37,043 nucleotides of DNA, from positions 1-37,043 of IMG/VR virus record IMGVR_UViG_3300017527_000830. The stretch is one strand, 5' to 3'. The position numbers were made by a program, and so were the translations under genes. The stretch comes from a virus. The notes beneath the pieces are model-generated. The model ran no database searches and was not told where the DNA came from. It saw only the letters and a program-made list of their open reading frames with translations. Below, piece by piece: positions 5,424 through 13,963 of this stretch; the first letter of the stretch is position 1; every line of letters starts with the position of its first letter.

Positions 5424-8243
5424 TCATTGCATCTCCAGGCCGAGTTGCATGGAATTCATTCCGCCGCCTTCGAGCAGGGCCGCGTCCAGGGCGGAATCCG
5501 AAAGGTAGTAATCGAAAATCATCAGGTTTTTGATATGCGCCGGATATTCACTGCCGTAATGCAGCCACAGGTCATCGCCGGTGTGCGGGATGCTGTCGTC
5601 AAACGCGCCGGCCGTGCCGTGCGTCCAGGTGCCGTCGTGTTTTTCGCTGATATTCAGGTCGTCGTTAGCTTTATGCCAGCGCCCGGCGATAATGTAGATG
5701 GTGCCGCTTGCAATCGACTCGTTATTGATCACCGTGTTAGTCGAATCGGTGATCTCGAAATCGGTGTTGTCAAAATCGTAGTAAATAAGCCCGGTGGCGG
5801 ATGGCTCAAACGTAACGATGCCGGTGCCGGTACCGGAACCGTCGGCGGCTGCAAATGCGGGAGTCCATTCGAAAATTACGGTGCCGTTATTGGCCAAGAT
5901 AGTCTGGAGGGCTGCGCTTATAGTCCATTGAAAACCATAAGTCCCATCTGCTGCTTCACTGGTCCTGGTTACTGAACAAGAATCTGTATAGATATAGCTG
6001 GTTGGATACGGGGTTTCTTCAAGTTGAGCACCATAGGCATAGATCAGCACATCATTTATAGTAGCCGCAAAAGAATTAGTGCCATCTGCTGATGCTGGAT
6101 AAACTCGGGCATTAGGAGCAGTCGTCCCCGTTTTGATGTCAACAGCTATCCAGGCACGATACCAGCCATTCCCAACTAACTCTATTCCACTATCCACAAG
6201 TGTATCTTCTGTTCCTACAGCGCCACTGCCCGATAAATCAAAATAAGCAGATGAAGTATTATTGTCCTTTGTTATAACTAATAATTGCATCCAACCGACT
6301 GTGCCAGCTTTTCCGAAAGCAGAAAAAGTATAGACAGTATTATACACCAATATTGAGGATACAGCATAACCTTGAAATCGTTGTTCCGATTTAGTAGCAT
6401 CTGCTATAAATCCACAAGAAGTATTTGTATCTCCCCTTGGATCTGCTACGGTATCATACGTTTCTGTCAGATTATAATCCGTCCACTGACTCCAATCCTC
6501 AGAATAATCAAGTAAATTAGTTGCTTCGCCTTCAACTAATAATCCGTTGGTTTCAAATCTTGCCTTTGCTGCAATAGATGCAGAATTAACATAATCTGAT
6601 GGCTCAAGCAAAGCCAAATCTGGAACTGATTTTATAGTAAGATTGTCTATCCAAACTTCTTCACCTACGCCCATACCTGCAAATACAATATAACAATTCG
6701 TAGCACCATGTGCTGTAAAAATCATTTTATAAGTAGTAAATGATTCTGCGATATTTCCCGATGATATAAAATCAGAACCATCATATATTTTAAGACTTGC
6801 TGAATCACCAGCTCCAACTTTTGCATCAAATTGAAAAAGATAGCTTTCTCCAACAGTCAAATCAGATATAAGATCATAACTATCACGTAAATATTGTCTT
6901 ACTCCTAAACCATTATCAACATAAGTAATATGTAAGGCTCCACCAGTTCCAACCGCGTCATCAATTTTTATTTTATTTGTGCCATAGGGCACCCATGTAA
7001 TATCGATCGGTTTTATGGAGATGTCGTCGAAGTACATCTTGTCGCCGTCATCGGGATTGCCATCAAAACCTATCAAAATACTCCCCACAACATCAGCGGC
7101 TAAATAAAAATATTCTTCAATAGTAGTATATGTATCATTACCTAATGCAAGGGATACAGATAATGGAATTTCTCCTGTAATATCACTCCAAGACATTAGC
7201 GCAGTTTTCAATGTATTTGCCGCCGGAACATGCACCCTTGCAGATACTTTGTATAATGTATTTGGAGTTAATATTGCGGCTCCTCCGCCGCCACTGGCCG
7301 ACACAGTCAACGCAGCGTATGCATATGCGTCTCCGTTTGATGTTATAAGACCTTGTTTATCATCCGCACCATCTAAATCTGCTGGGCTATAAGCACAAGT
7401 TCCTGCCCCATCGGCAACAATTGTCCAATTTCCAATGTTCCCTGAACTAAAGTCTCGGTCATTTTGGGCGGTAATTGTTTCAGCGCCTAATAAATCTGCA
7501 TAAGTAAATGCGCCTTTATCTCCTGAACCGCCGGCGCCGCCATTTTGATCGTATAAAGTATCGCCTATGACATTACCAGAAGGAAGGGTTTCAAGCATAA
7601 TCTGTTTTAATTCTATTGAAACGGTCGAACCATCACCAGCAAATGTAAAATCTCCATCATCTTCACATGGATAAATAAAGATATCACCGTTAGCGGAACG
7701 ACTAAATACAATAGCTAAACGATACCAGCCATCACCTTCTGAATTTGAATCAAATACAACATTGTCACTACCACCTATGGCTCCGTCACTGAGATTGACA
7801 TATGCATAATCATTTTCACCATCGCCCGTTGCCTGAAGTAATATCCAGCCAACAGCCCCTGCTTTTGCATAAACAGATAACACATACGAATTACCTGCCG
7901 TAACAATATTACTCGCTCTGGATATAGGATGAGTCGCATCTCCCGCATCTGCAATTAATTCATTTGCTGTAGAGTTGGCTTGACGAGCCCTTGTCCACCA
8001 TGCTTGAGTAATATCATTCTGCGCAGAGGTATGAATTGATTGTGCCCGATCACCCCAAGCAGTTTGCAGCACGCTGTCCGTGTCGATGTAGGTGGCGGCC
8101 GATACCCTGGACAGGGCGCCGGCGGTCAGGTTTGATTTTGAGTCCACCAGATCGGAGGTCAGCGGTAAATCGACTATTTTCTGGGCACCAAAGGCAGCGA
8201 CGCTAAATAATAGGATTAAAATTATAGTCAGTAATTTTTTCAT
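5424..8243 (-). CDS. Large exported multi-domain beta-sandwich protein (tail fibre/adhesin-like)
   Basis: The 939-residue protein opens with a clear Sec signal peptide, MKKLLTIILILLFSVAAFGA. It then holds at least four carbohydrate-binding-type beta-sandwich segments: two related copies (around 75-230 and 600-760) sharing the KAGxVGWxxL and GxGWYR patterns, and two middle copies each closing with F/IDD/NxxIK motifs. A LamG-like C-terminal part follows (FEWTPAF, LNISEKHDG, KNLMIFDYYL). Domain content suits a receptor-binding fibre; the signal peptide does not, because fibres fold in the cytoplasm. The ends of the gene are GC-rich like its neighbours, while about 5900-8040 is much AT-richer, suggesting domain acquisition. 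It could be a lysogenic-conversion surface protein. Confidence 0.7.
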   Translation of the reverse strand: MKKLLTIILILLFSVAAFGAQKIVDLPLTSDLVDSKSNLTAGALSRVSAATYIDTDSVLQTAWGDRAQSIHTSAQNDITQAWWTRARQANSTANELIADAGDATHPISRASNIVTAGNSYVLSVYAKAGAVGWILLQATGDGENDYAYVNLSDGAIGGSDNVVFDSNSEGDGWYRLAIVFSRSANGDIFIYPCEDDGDFTFAGDGSTVSIELKQIMLETLPSGNVIGDTLYDQNGGAGGSGDKGAFTYADLLGAETITAQNDRDFSSGNIGNWTIVADGAGTCAYSPADLDGADDKQGLITSNGDAYAYAALTVSASGGGGAAILTPNTLYKVSARVHVPAANTLKTALMSWSDITGEIPLSVSLALGNDTYTTIEEYFYLAADVVGSILIGFDGNPDDGDKMYFDDISIKPIDITWVPYGTNKIKIDDAVGTGGALHITYVDNGLGVRQYLRDSYDLISDLTVGESYLFQFDAKVGAGDSASLKIYDGSDFISSGNIAESFTTYKMIFTAHGATNCYIVFAGMGVGEEVWIDNLTIKSVPDLALLEPSDYVNSASIAAKARFETNGLLVEGEATNLLDYSEDWSQWTDYNLTETYDTVADPRGDTNTSCGFIADATKSEQRFQGYAVSSILVYNTVYTFSAFGKAGTVGWMQLLVITKDNNTSSAYFDLSGSGAVGTEDTLVDSGIELVGNGWYRAWIAVDIKTGTTAPNARVYPASADGTNSFAATINDVLIYAYGAQLEETPYPTSYIYTDSCSVTRTSEAADGTYGFQWTISAALQTILANNGTVIFEWTPAFAAADGSGTGTGIVTFEPSATGLIYYDFDNTDFEITDSTNTVINNESIASGTIYIIAGRWHKANDDLNISEKHDGTWTHGTAGAFDDSIPHTGDDLWLHYGSEYPAHIKNLMIFDYYLSDSALDAALLEGGGMNSMQLGLEMQ

Positions 8244-8245
8244 TT

Positions 8246-8842
8246 TTATTTCCCGTAAAATTCATGTGGAATTAAAATCTTTTGAGCGTTGACGGTCTCC
8301 CCGTAGGTGTCCTCGGCTTCTGTAACGGAAACGATGCGCGTGCAGGGCTCGCCCTCGCAGGTGGTTTGCACCGGATATCTCAAAACCCTTTTTGCAATAG
8401 CTTTAATCAAAGGAGCGATCGAGCGGTCCTGCCACAGGGCTTTATATGCATCTTCGGCCGTTTCGCCGGCCCAGAACATGATTTGCTCGTTTAACGCCGT
8501 GCCGCAATCCGGCGACCAGATAACACCGGGCTCGCTGCAGTCGTTATAGGTTTTGACGTAGGTTTTAATGGCGCTAAACTGCGCGGAGTTGTCTTCGGAC
8601 TTTTCGACCAGGGCATGATAAAACCGCTTTTGGCCCTGTTTGGCCAACAGCTTATGATCGCGGATCACGGCACCGGCGCCCAGGTCGGGCAGCTCGTCTT
8701 TCCAGTGCTCTTTTATGCCGGCCATAATCTCTGACGGCCGCGCGGTGCAGTAAATCAGGACGTTGAGCCATTTGGCGTGGGCAGCCGGCGCCAGGGCCAG
8801 GGATAGGATAGTAGCCACAATAACGGTTGCGATAGTTTTCAT
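8246..8842 (-). CDS. Exported protein of unknown function, 198 aa
   Basis: MKTIATVIVATILSLALAPA ending in AHA is a signal peptide with an AxA cleavage site. The mature part has four or more cysteines (YCTARPSE, YNDCSEPG, SPDCGTAL, TTCEGEPC), which would suit disulfides in the periplasm. No family recognised. It lies 2 bp upstream of the large exported beta-sandwich protein, so the two are almost certainly translated together. The ATG at 8842 has GGAG in GAGGAGCAAC. Confidence 0.6.
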   Translation of the reverse strand: MKTIATVIVATILSLALAPAAHAKWLNVLIYCTARPSEIMAGIKEHWKDELPDLGAGAVIRDHKLLAKQGQKRFYHALVEKSEDNSAQFSAIKTYVKTYNDCSEPGVIWSPDCGTALNEQIMFWAGETAEDAYKALWQDRSIAPLIKAIAKRVLRYPVQTTCEGEPCTRIVSVTEAEDTYGETVNAQKILIPHEFYGK

Positions 8843-8862
8843 GTTGCTCCTCAGTTGGTTGA

Positions 8863-8886
8863 GGCCGGCGCGGTGGCCGGCCCTAC
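8863..8886 (-). repeat. GTAG-headed hairpin repeat A1
   Basis: The minus strand reads GTAGGGCCGGCCACCGCG then CCGGCC, with a 7-bp stem GGCCGGC/GCCGGCC. It fills the spacer between stop 8919 and start 8842. Five related copies lie between other genes (9348, 10585, 13368, 19415, 23298). Confidence 0.75.
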
Positions 8887-8918
8887 GCGCGAGTCGTGCA
8901 TTTCAGGCATTTTCCGTT

Positions 8919-9311
8919 TCAATTGCCGATAATAATAATAACCTTGGCGCCGGTGCTGTAAGTGCCGGCGTCAAAATCCAGGACCGGGCGCAGCTGGGTG
9001 CCGTTGAAATATTTTATACGGGGCTGGTTGATGGAGCAGGTGTCGGAATCAAATGCTTCCGGGCCGCTGTCGTCGCCTTCCTCGATGATGGCGCGGTCGT
9101 CGTCGGCGCCGGGCACGAACTGGATCGAACTGATGCGCAGCCCCGCCAGGTGGTTGGGGAAGTCGTCGTCCCAGCTCCAGTCCGAATCGATGGCGGTGAT
9201 TGAAATCACGTTGCCGGAAACGGTGACGGTGTTGACGGCCGGCGCCGGGGCGGCCCAGATGGCCATCAATAAACAGGTGATCAGTTCGGAAAACAGGATG
9301 CGTTTTTTCAT
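8919..9311 (-). CDS. Exported small protein, 130 aa
   Basis: MKKRILFSELITCLLMAIWA followed by APAPA is a signal peptide. The mature part NTVTVSGNVISITAIDSDW and later RISSIQFVPGADDDRAIIEE, then YFNGTQLRPVLDFDA, is acidic and beta-rich. I do not recognise the family; the order resembles small virion decoration or fibre-associated proteins apart from the signal peptide. Ribosome site AAAGGAG precedes ATG 9311. It is the first of three adjacent exported proteins. Confidence 0.6.
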   Translation of the reverse strand: MKKRILFSELITCLLMAIWAAPAPAVNTVTVSGNVISITAIDSDWSWDDDFPNHLAGLRISSIQFVPGADDDRAIIEEGDDSGPEAFDSDTCSINQPRIKYFNGTQLRPVLDFDAGTYSTGAKVIIIIGN

Positions 9312-9347
9312 TATAAACTCCTTTTAAAAAGGTTTATTGGTTGATTT

Positions 9348-9396
9348 GGCCGGCGCGGTGGCCGGCCCTGCATTTTTACTATGAGCTATGAGCTAT
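9348..9396 (-). repeat. Composite repeat A2+D (GTAG-type hairpin plus TATGAGC repeats)
   Basis: The hairpin GGCCGGCC-ACCG-CGCCGGCC (9348-9371, head GCAG) is joined to two AGCTCATAG copies (9377-9396). The repeat supplies the last codons (Asp-Ser-Ser) and the TAG stop of the upstream fibre gene. The same composite recurs at 10585, 19415 and 23298. Confidence 0.7.
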
Positions 9397-10555
9397 CCTT
9401 TCTCCGTTTCAGCCCTGCCGTGCGGATGTAGTCCGGCTGCGGGATTATTTTTTTGATGACGTTGACGATATCGCCGGGGCGCGCGTCGTACTGGTTTTCG
9501 AGGGCCACGGTCACCGGCTCGGTCGGCCAGGGCGGTTTGACGGACAGGTCCAGCTCGTAGTCCTCGTTGACCACCTGCAACAAGCTGCGATCGGGGACGG
9601 TTTCGTCGGGCGTGGCGATGCGGGCGCGGATTTCGGCCAGCAGGGCCGCATCCGGTGTGACCACCATGATGTCGTGTACGGCCGGGTCGTAGTCTAAAAA
9701 GGGATGGGGCACCAGCAGAGGTTTGGCGCCGTTGCCGAAACAGGGATGATCCGGACAGGCGGCAGCGGCGATAACGGTTCCATTGTTTTTTTGCAGCAGA
9801 AAAAAAAGCCAGAAAACCTCGCCGGAGCTTTGAATGTAGCGCATCTGGGCGTAAACGCTGCCGGATCCGGCCGCGACCGCCAGGGCGATAATCGTGGCGT
9901 AGCTGGAGTCCGCAAACGTGGTTGGAAGGAAGGCGACATCCATGTCGGTAACGCCGCCGCCCTGCTTGAACTGGGGAAAAAAGCCGTATTCTCCCGCGCT
10001 GGAAAAAGCAAGTTTCGTCAGGGTGCCCTGGGTGGTGGAGACCTCCTGAGTGGTGGATTTGAGCTTGGCCTGGGCCACGGCGCTGTCGGCCAGCTTGGCC
10101 TCTGTGATCGAGCCGTCGGCCAGCAGCGCCGATTTGGAGTTGACGCCGTCGTGATCGTGGCCGGCGGTGTTGGTCAGATCGTATAAGATGATATAGGTAT
10201 CGCCCGAGCGCACACCGTCCGAATATAAGTTGTCGCCGGTGCAGGCGATGCGGTCGGAGGCCGCCACGGTATCGTCGATGGTGTAGGTATTGCCGATGGC
10301 CGTGCCGGAGGTGATCAGCAGAGTGCGGCCGTTGTGCTCGTCGTCGGTCCAGCCGGCGGCGGTGTCGTAAAAATAGCCGTTGGAATCGTTGGAGGGATCC
10401 GAGGTGGCCGAGCCGGCCTCAACTTTTAAAAGCAACAGAAACAGGGCCTCGATGTTTTCACGGATCTGGCTGACGAGCTCCTCGGAGCCGGGGCTGTCGT
10501 AATCCGTTTCGGTGGCTAAAATGGTGCGCAGGGCCGTGACATCCCAGAATGACAT
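9386..10555 (-). CDS. Tail fibre / stalk protein, 389 aa
   Basis: MSFWDVTALRTILATETDYD opens a cytoplasmic, non-exported protein. The middle holds GHDHDGVNSK, a motif frequent in phage fibre stalks, followed by SALLADGSITEAKLADSAVA, a repeat style seen in fibre trimerisation regions. A beta-rich domain with VFWLFFLLQKNNGTVIAA follows, and the end PDYIRTAGLKRRKDSS is basic. AAGGAG before ATG 10555 is a good ribosome site. Its place after the hub-like protein fits a fibre. The last residues come from a repeat element. Confidence 0.65.
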   Translation of the reverse strand: MSFWDVTALRTILATETDYDSPGSEELVSQIRENIEALFLLLLKVEAGSATSDPSNDSNGYFYDTAAGWTDDEHNGRTLLITSGTAIGNTYTIDDTVAASDRIACTGDNLYSDGVRSGDTYIILYDLTNTAGHDHDGVNSKSALLADGSITEAKLADSAVAQAKLKSTTQEVSTTQGTLTKLAFSSAGEYGFFPQFKQGGGVTDMDVAFLPTTFADSSYATIIALAVAAGSGSVYAQMRYIQSSGEVFWLFFLLQKNNGTVIAAAACPDHPCFGNGAKPLLVPHPFLDYDPAVHDIMVVTPDAALLAEIRARIATPDETVPDRSLLQVVNEDYELDLSVKPPWPTEPVTVALENQYDARPGDIVNVIKKIIPQPDYIRTAGLKRRKDSS

Positions 10556-10584
10556 GCGGGGTTCTCCTTTTTTTGATTGATCGT

Positions 10585-10630
10585 GGCCGGCGCGGTGGCC
10601 GGCCCTATTATTAGCTATCAGCTATGGGCT
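10585..10630 (-). repeat. Composite repeat A3+D
   Basis: The hairpin GGGCCGGCCACCGCGCCGGC (10585-10608) with the divergent D part AGCTGATAGCTAATAATAG (10605-10624) sits between stop 10634 and the ribosome site of the fibre gene at 10555. Confidence 0.7.
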
Positions 10631-10633
10631 GCT

Positions 10634-13330
10634 TTATGGCATGATTTTAAAACCATATCCGGCGTCAGTTTCGGAAAATGTTATGAGGTTGTCGTCAAAA
10701 CAGTGTTTATCGGCCATTATCCACTCATCGCTGAGCACAACATCCGCCCAGCGCACCTCCTGAATCTCACCATCCCAGTGACCGATAGCGGTGAGTGCAT
10801 TATCCCCGATGCGGGCATCGGCACCGTCTTTGACGTTAACGTCATTGCATTTAGCGGCCGGCGATGAAAACTCCTGGCCGGACCCGCCGCCGTCTACAAA
10901 CCATTTGCTCTGGCTGGCGGTCTCGGACGCACCGACAATGCGGGCAAAGTGGGTCAGATGCCAGGCGTCGTCGTTTAACGGGTCATAGCTGCTTTGTAGT
11001 GTGAGTCCATAATTCCAGGTGTCGTCCATGAAACCGTAGAATTTATAATTTGTTGAATCCAGCACCAGCCATATATCGGCATAGCGTCCGCCGCCGGTGA
11101 CTTCCAAGCCCCGATTAAAAAATAAGGCCGGCTGCCCGCTGGTGGCGGCCGTCTTGTGCAGCATTTGGATTGTAAACAGGCCCTCGCCGGGGCTTAAATC
11201 ATCAGTTTCGGAGGTGATCTGGATATAGTCGTCGGAGCCGTCGAATTCCAGGGCCTTGCCGAATTTGCCGTCCACAACATCGGTGTCGGTCATGCTGCCC
11301 TGGGGCGTGCCGTGCTGGCCGTAGGAGGTGGAATCCTTGATGCACTCGCCGCCCACGCTGGGATCCTGGCTCAGATGCCAGACGGCCTTGAAATCGGATT
11401 TCCACACGTTTTTGGCCGGCGTGGAGGCGATGTCGCCCACATAGGTGGTGTTATCGGCGTAATTGGCGGAATAGTGCAGATACAGGATCGTGTCCTGGCC
11501 GGCCGAAATAGAGGGCACCTTGACCCACAGCTGGGCCGATTTGTTGGCGGTGTCCCAGCGCTCGATTTCCACATATAGCTGGGTGGTGCCGTCGGCGGCG
11601 GTGACTTTGATTTTTTTGCGGTTTGCGTCTGAAACCAGGATGTCAAAAATATCCGTGACATCATCGCTGCCGATGCCGGAGGCGGCGGTTAAATTGATCA
11701 GCACCGGATAGTCGGTCAGGTCGCCGTCGATTTTATCTTTATCGATCGTTATTTTGAAGGACCTTGCGGGAATGGCCCAGTATTCCTGTTGAGCGGCTGT
11801 CAGGCTGTTAAACTCGGCAAATGCTACAATCCAGCCGGCGGCCGGGGTGGCGCCGATCGAGCTTGAGACCGTGATCTGGCCGCCGGTAATATCGCTGATC
11901 GTCAGATCCGTGGCCTGGGCGTGCATGTTGGCGTCCATGATATCGATGACCCAGCCGACCGTATATTTGGCGGCGTCGGCCGAGCTGACGTTGAACACCG
12001 TGGTGGAAACTCCGCTGGTGACCGTCATGCTGGGCGAAATCTGCATGTACGCTCCGCGGTCGAAGCCGGTGTCCAGCAGATCGAATTTGACCTGGCCGTT
12101 TTTCCAGTCCACCGTGCGGTTGATGATCTCCATGTTGCGGGCCGAAAGGCCCCGGCTGCCGGCCTCCAGGTCCGGCAGCAGGCCGTGGGTGACCGGCACG
12201 ATGTCGCCGGCTTCCGACAAAAAGCGGCTGAAAAATGTTTTGAGGCCCAATTTGATGGGCGGGATGGCGTAGCGGCCGAATATTTTGTTTTTGCGGCGCT
12301 CCAGCAGCCCGGCCGTGGAGCCGATCGTGGAGTGAATACCCTTGGTCTTGATCACAATGGGGTCTTTGCCCGGTCCGCGGTTATTCAGGCTGGCGGCCTG
12401 AATGTAAAAGTCCTGGGTGTCGAACTCATCGTCGACCTCGTCGTAGTCGTAATGGAACTCTACCTCGTTGATCAGGCCGTCCAGGTTGGCGCTCCAGGTG
12501 GGCAGGCCGATAATGTTATCCTCCGTAAAGCTCTGCGCATCGCTATCCGCCAGGGGCGGCTTGAAGGGTTTGAGGTTGAATTTGCCGTCGCCGTCGATGA
12601 CCGGGTACAGATTGAGGGGTTTGAATATTTCCTTTTCGAGCCAGTCCTTGGCCTTGATGCGCTCGTTGATCGTAAAAGACAGGTAATTGCTGGCGCCCGG
12701 AAACCAATCGTCGCGCACGGCCTCGATGGCGGCGATATTAATAAAATCGGTGTCGAGGCCCAGCCCGTTTTCTTCGACAAACCAGTCATAGTCGCCGTTG
12801 GTGCCGGCGCCGGTGGAGGTCAGCACGGCCAGCATGATATTGATGGCATTGCCGGATAGGCTGACGGTGGCATCCTCGGCCCCGCGGAAAACCTTGCGCT
12901 GCATCCATTTTTGCGGATCGGTGATCGAAAACTCGTAAGCCAGGCCGTCGGAGGTGAGCTTGAGGCCGGTGACCCAGCCCGTGAAAATGGTGATCAAATC
13001 AGTGTAGGCCATACCCAGGTAGCCGGCCTTGATCGTGGTTTTCATGCGATGGAAAAAATAATCGTCGGTGGCCAGCATGGCCGTGATTTCGTTGTCTACA
13101 TCCAGGATGACGGCCGTCACCCCGCCGATGGAAGCGCGGCCCTGCTCGGGCACCACTTTCTGGCTCAAACCGGAAATATTGACCAGGTATTTTTTGGTGG
13201 TCGGCGCCCCGGAAGCGGGCTCATGGTTGGCATAGGCATCCGTGCCGGACAGATCGAACTCCACCATGTAAAGCGGGGTCTTGGTGGCCAGGGCGTGCTT
13301 GGCGTCAAAATTGGCGTTGGTGGTCAGCAT
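10634..13330 (-). CDS. Tail hub-like protein fused to DUF2341 and LamG-type domains, 898 aa
   Basis: Residues 1 to about 430 (MLTTNANFDAKHALATKTPL, then LEKEIFKPLNLYPVIDGDG) resemble tail hub/baseplate proteins that start with a TPLYMVEF-type segment. From about 510 comes a DUF2341-like domain (ITIDKDKIDGDLTDYPVLI, later LYLHYSANYADN). From about 665 comes a LamG-type jellyroll (WHLSQDP, FDGSDDYIQI, DGEIQEVRWADVVLSDEWI). The last two domains bind glycans or act as spacers in other proteins. No Shine-Dalgarno is visible: a GTTTCAGG repeat ends six bases before ATG 13330. Probably hub and receptor-binding functions in one chain. Confidence 0.75.
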   Translation of the reverse strand: MLTTNANFDAKHALATKTPLYMVEFDLSGTDAYANHEPASGAPTTKKYLVNISGLSQKVVPEQGRASIGGVTAVILDVDNEITAMLATDDYFFHRMKTTIKAGYLGMAYTDLITIFTGWVTGLKLTSDGLAYEFSITDPQKWMQRKVFRGAEDATVSLSGNAINIMLAVLTSTGAGTNGDYDWFVEENGLGLDTDFINIAAIEAVRDDWFPGASNYLSFTINERIKAKDWLEKEIFKPLNLYPVIDGDGKFNLKPFKPPLADSDAQSFTEDNIIGLPTWSANLDGLINEVEFHYDYDEVDDEFDTQDFYIQAASLNNRGPGKDPIVIKTKGIHSTIGSTAGLLERRKNKIFGRYAIPPIKLGLKTFFSRFLSEAGDIVPVTHGLLPDLEAGSRGLSARNMEIINRTVDWKNGQVKFDLLDTGFDRGAYMQISPSMTVTSGVSTTVFNVSSADAAKYTVGWVIDIMDANMHAQATDLTISDITGGQITVSSSIGATPAAGWIVAFAEFNSLTAAQQEYWAIPARSFKITIDKDKIDGDLTDYPVLINLTAASGIGSDDVTDIFDILVSDANRKKIKVTAADGTTQLYVEIERWDTANKSAQLWVKVPSISAGQDTILYLHYSANYADNTTYVGDIASTPAKNVWKSDFKAVWHLSQDPSVGGECIKDSTSYGQHGTPQGSMTDTDVVDGKFGKALEFDGSDDYIQITSETDDLSPGEGLFTIQMLHKTAATSGQPALFFNRGLEVTGGGRYADIWLVLDSTNYKFYGFMDDTWNYGLTLQSSYDPLNDDAWHLTHFARIVGASETASQSKWFVDGGGSGQEFSSPAAKCNDVNVKDGADARIGDNALTAIGHWDGEIQEVRWADVVLSDEWIMADKHCFDDNLITFSETDAGYGFKIMP

Positions 13331-13335
13331 AAAAA

Positions 13336-13391
13336 GGGTTTCAGGTTTCAGGTTTCAGGTGTCAGCCGGTCGGCACGGTGGCCGATTCTAT
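13336..13391 (-). repeat. GTTTCAGG tandem repeats plus divergent hairpin A4
   Basis: GGTTTCA repeats (13337-13365) adjoin the hairpin ATCGGCCACCGTGCCGAC (13369-13391). In A4 the stem pairs TCGGC with GCCGA, so both arms changed together relative to the GGCCGG/CCGGCC consensus. It lies between the distal tail gene and the hub gene. Confidence 0.65.
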
Positions 13392-13963
13392 AACGCTTCT
13401 GCGAATTTGAACGTGTGCTTGTAATAACTGCCGGTTTTTCTGGGGTCGAATTCCTTGTCCAGGCTAATGACCTCCGGCCAGTAATCCAGGTGGCGGAAGG
13501 TGTCGGCGGCGGCGTAGGCGAATATCAGGTTGCCCACGGCGGTCACACTCACACCGGCTGAAATGGAGGCGATCTCCATGTGCTCGAAGGCGTCGTCGCC
13601 GGCCTGTTTGATCAAACAATCGTCGCCGACTGAAAAAGCGGCCGTGGCCGTCAGCGGGATAACTTTCTGATCAGCGGCGGCGGCGTCGTCCAGGGTGGTG
13701 TTGCCCACCGCGCCCGAATCCATGGCAAAGCTCCAGAGCTTGCCCTGGCGGGCCCATGAAAACCAGGCCAGCAGGCTGCGGTAGATGGCCTCGGTGAAAT
13801 AGGCCGTGAATTGCAGCTCCTGGATGCCGTGAAAATTGATCTGCTCGATCTTGCCGGATCCGGCCCGGTTTTGCTTGCGGTCCTGGGTGTAGGCCGGGCG
13901 CAGGCCTTCCTCGGCCACCAACAAATCAATATTATTGCTGTCGTATGTAATCCGGATAGCCAT
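13388..13963 (-). CDS. Distal-tail-type minor tail protein, 191 aa
   Basis: The protein MAIRITYDSNNIDLLVAEEG contains ELQFTAYFTEAIYRSLLAWFSWARQGKLW and ends GSYYKHTFKFAEAL. No catalytic motif is seen. Position between tape measure and hub, its size, and the beta-rich make-up match distal tail/tail-tip proteins of siphoviruses. It starts at 13963 with AGAGGTG upstream, and the start overlaps the tape-measure stop (TGATG). Confidence 0.6.
   Translation of the reverse strand: MAIRITYDSNNIDLLVAEEGLRPAYTQDRKQNRAGSGKIEQINFHGIQELQFTAYFTEAIYRSLLAWFSWARQGKLWSFAMDSGAVGNTTLDDAAAADQKVIPLTATAAFSVGDDCLIKQAGDDAFEHMEIASISAGVSVTAVGNLIFAYAAADTFRHLDYWPEVISLDKEFDPRKTGSYYKHTFKFAEAL

Noticed and set aside
4821-5975. 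Long plus-strand frames, such as those at 4821-5975, 11921-12859 and 32871-33920
   Set aside because: They mirror GC-rich minus-strand genes, have no ribosome sites, and show the Gly/Ala/Val-rich composition of antisense shadows.
5424-13330. Diversity-generating retroelement target in the fibre genes
   Set aside because: No reverse transcriptase and no adenine-biased template repeat was seen in the window.
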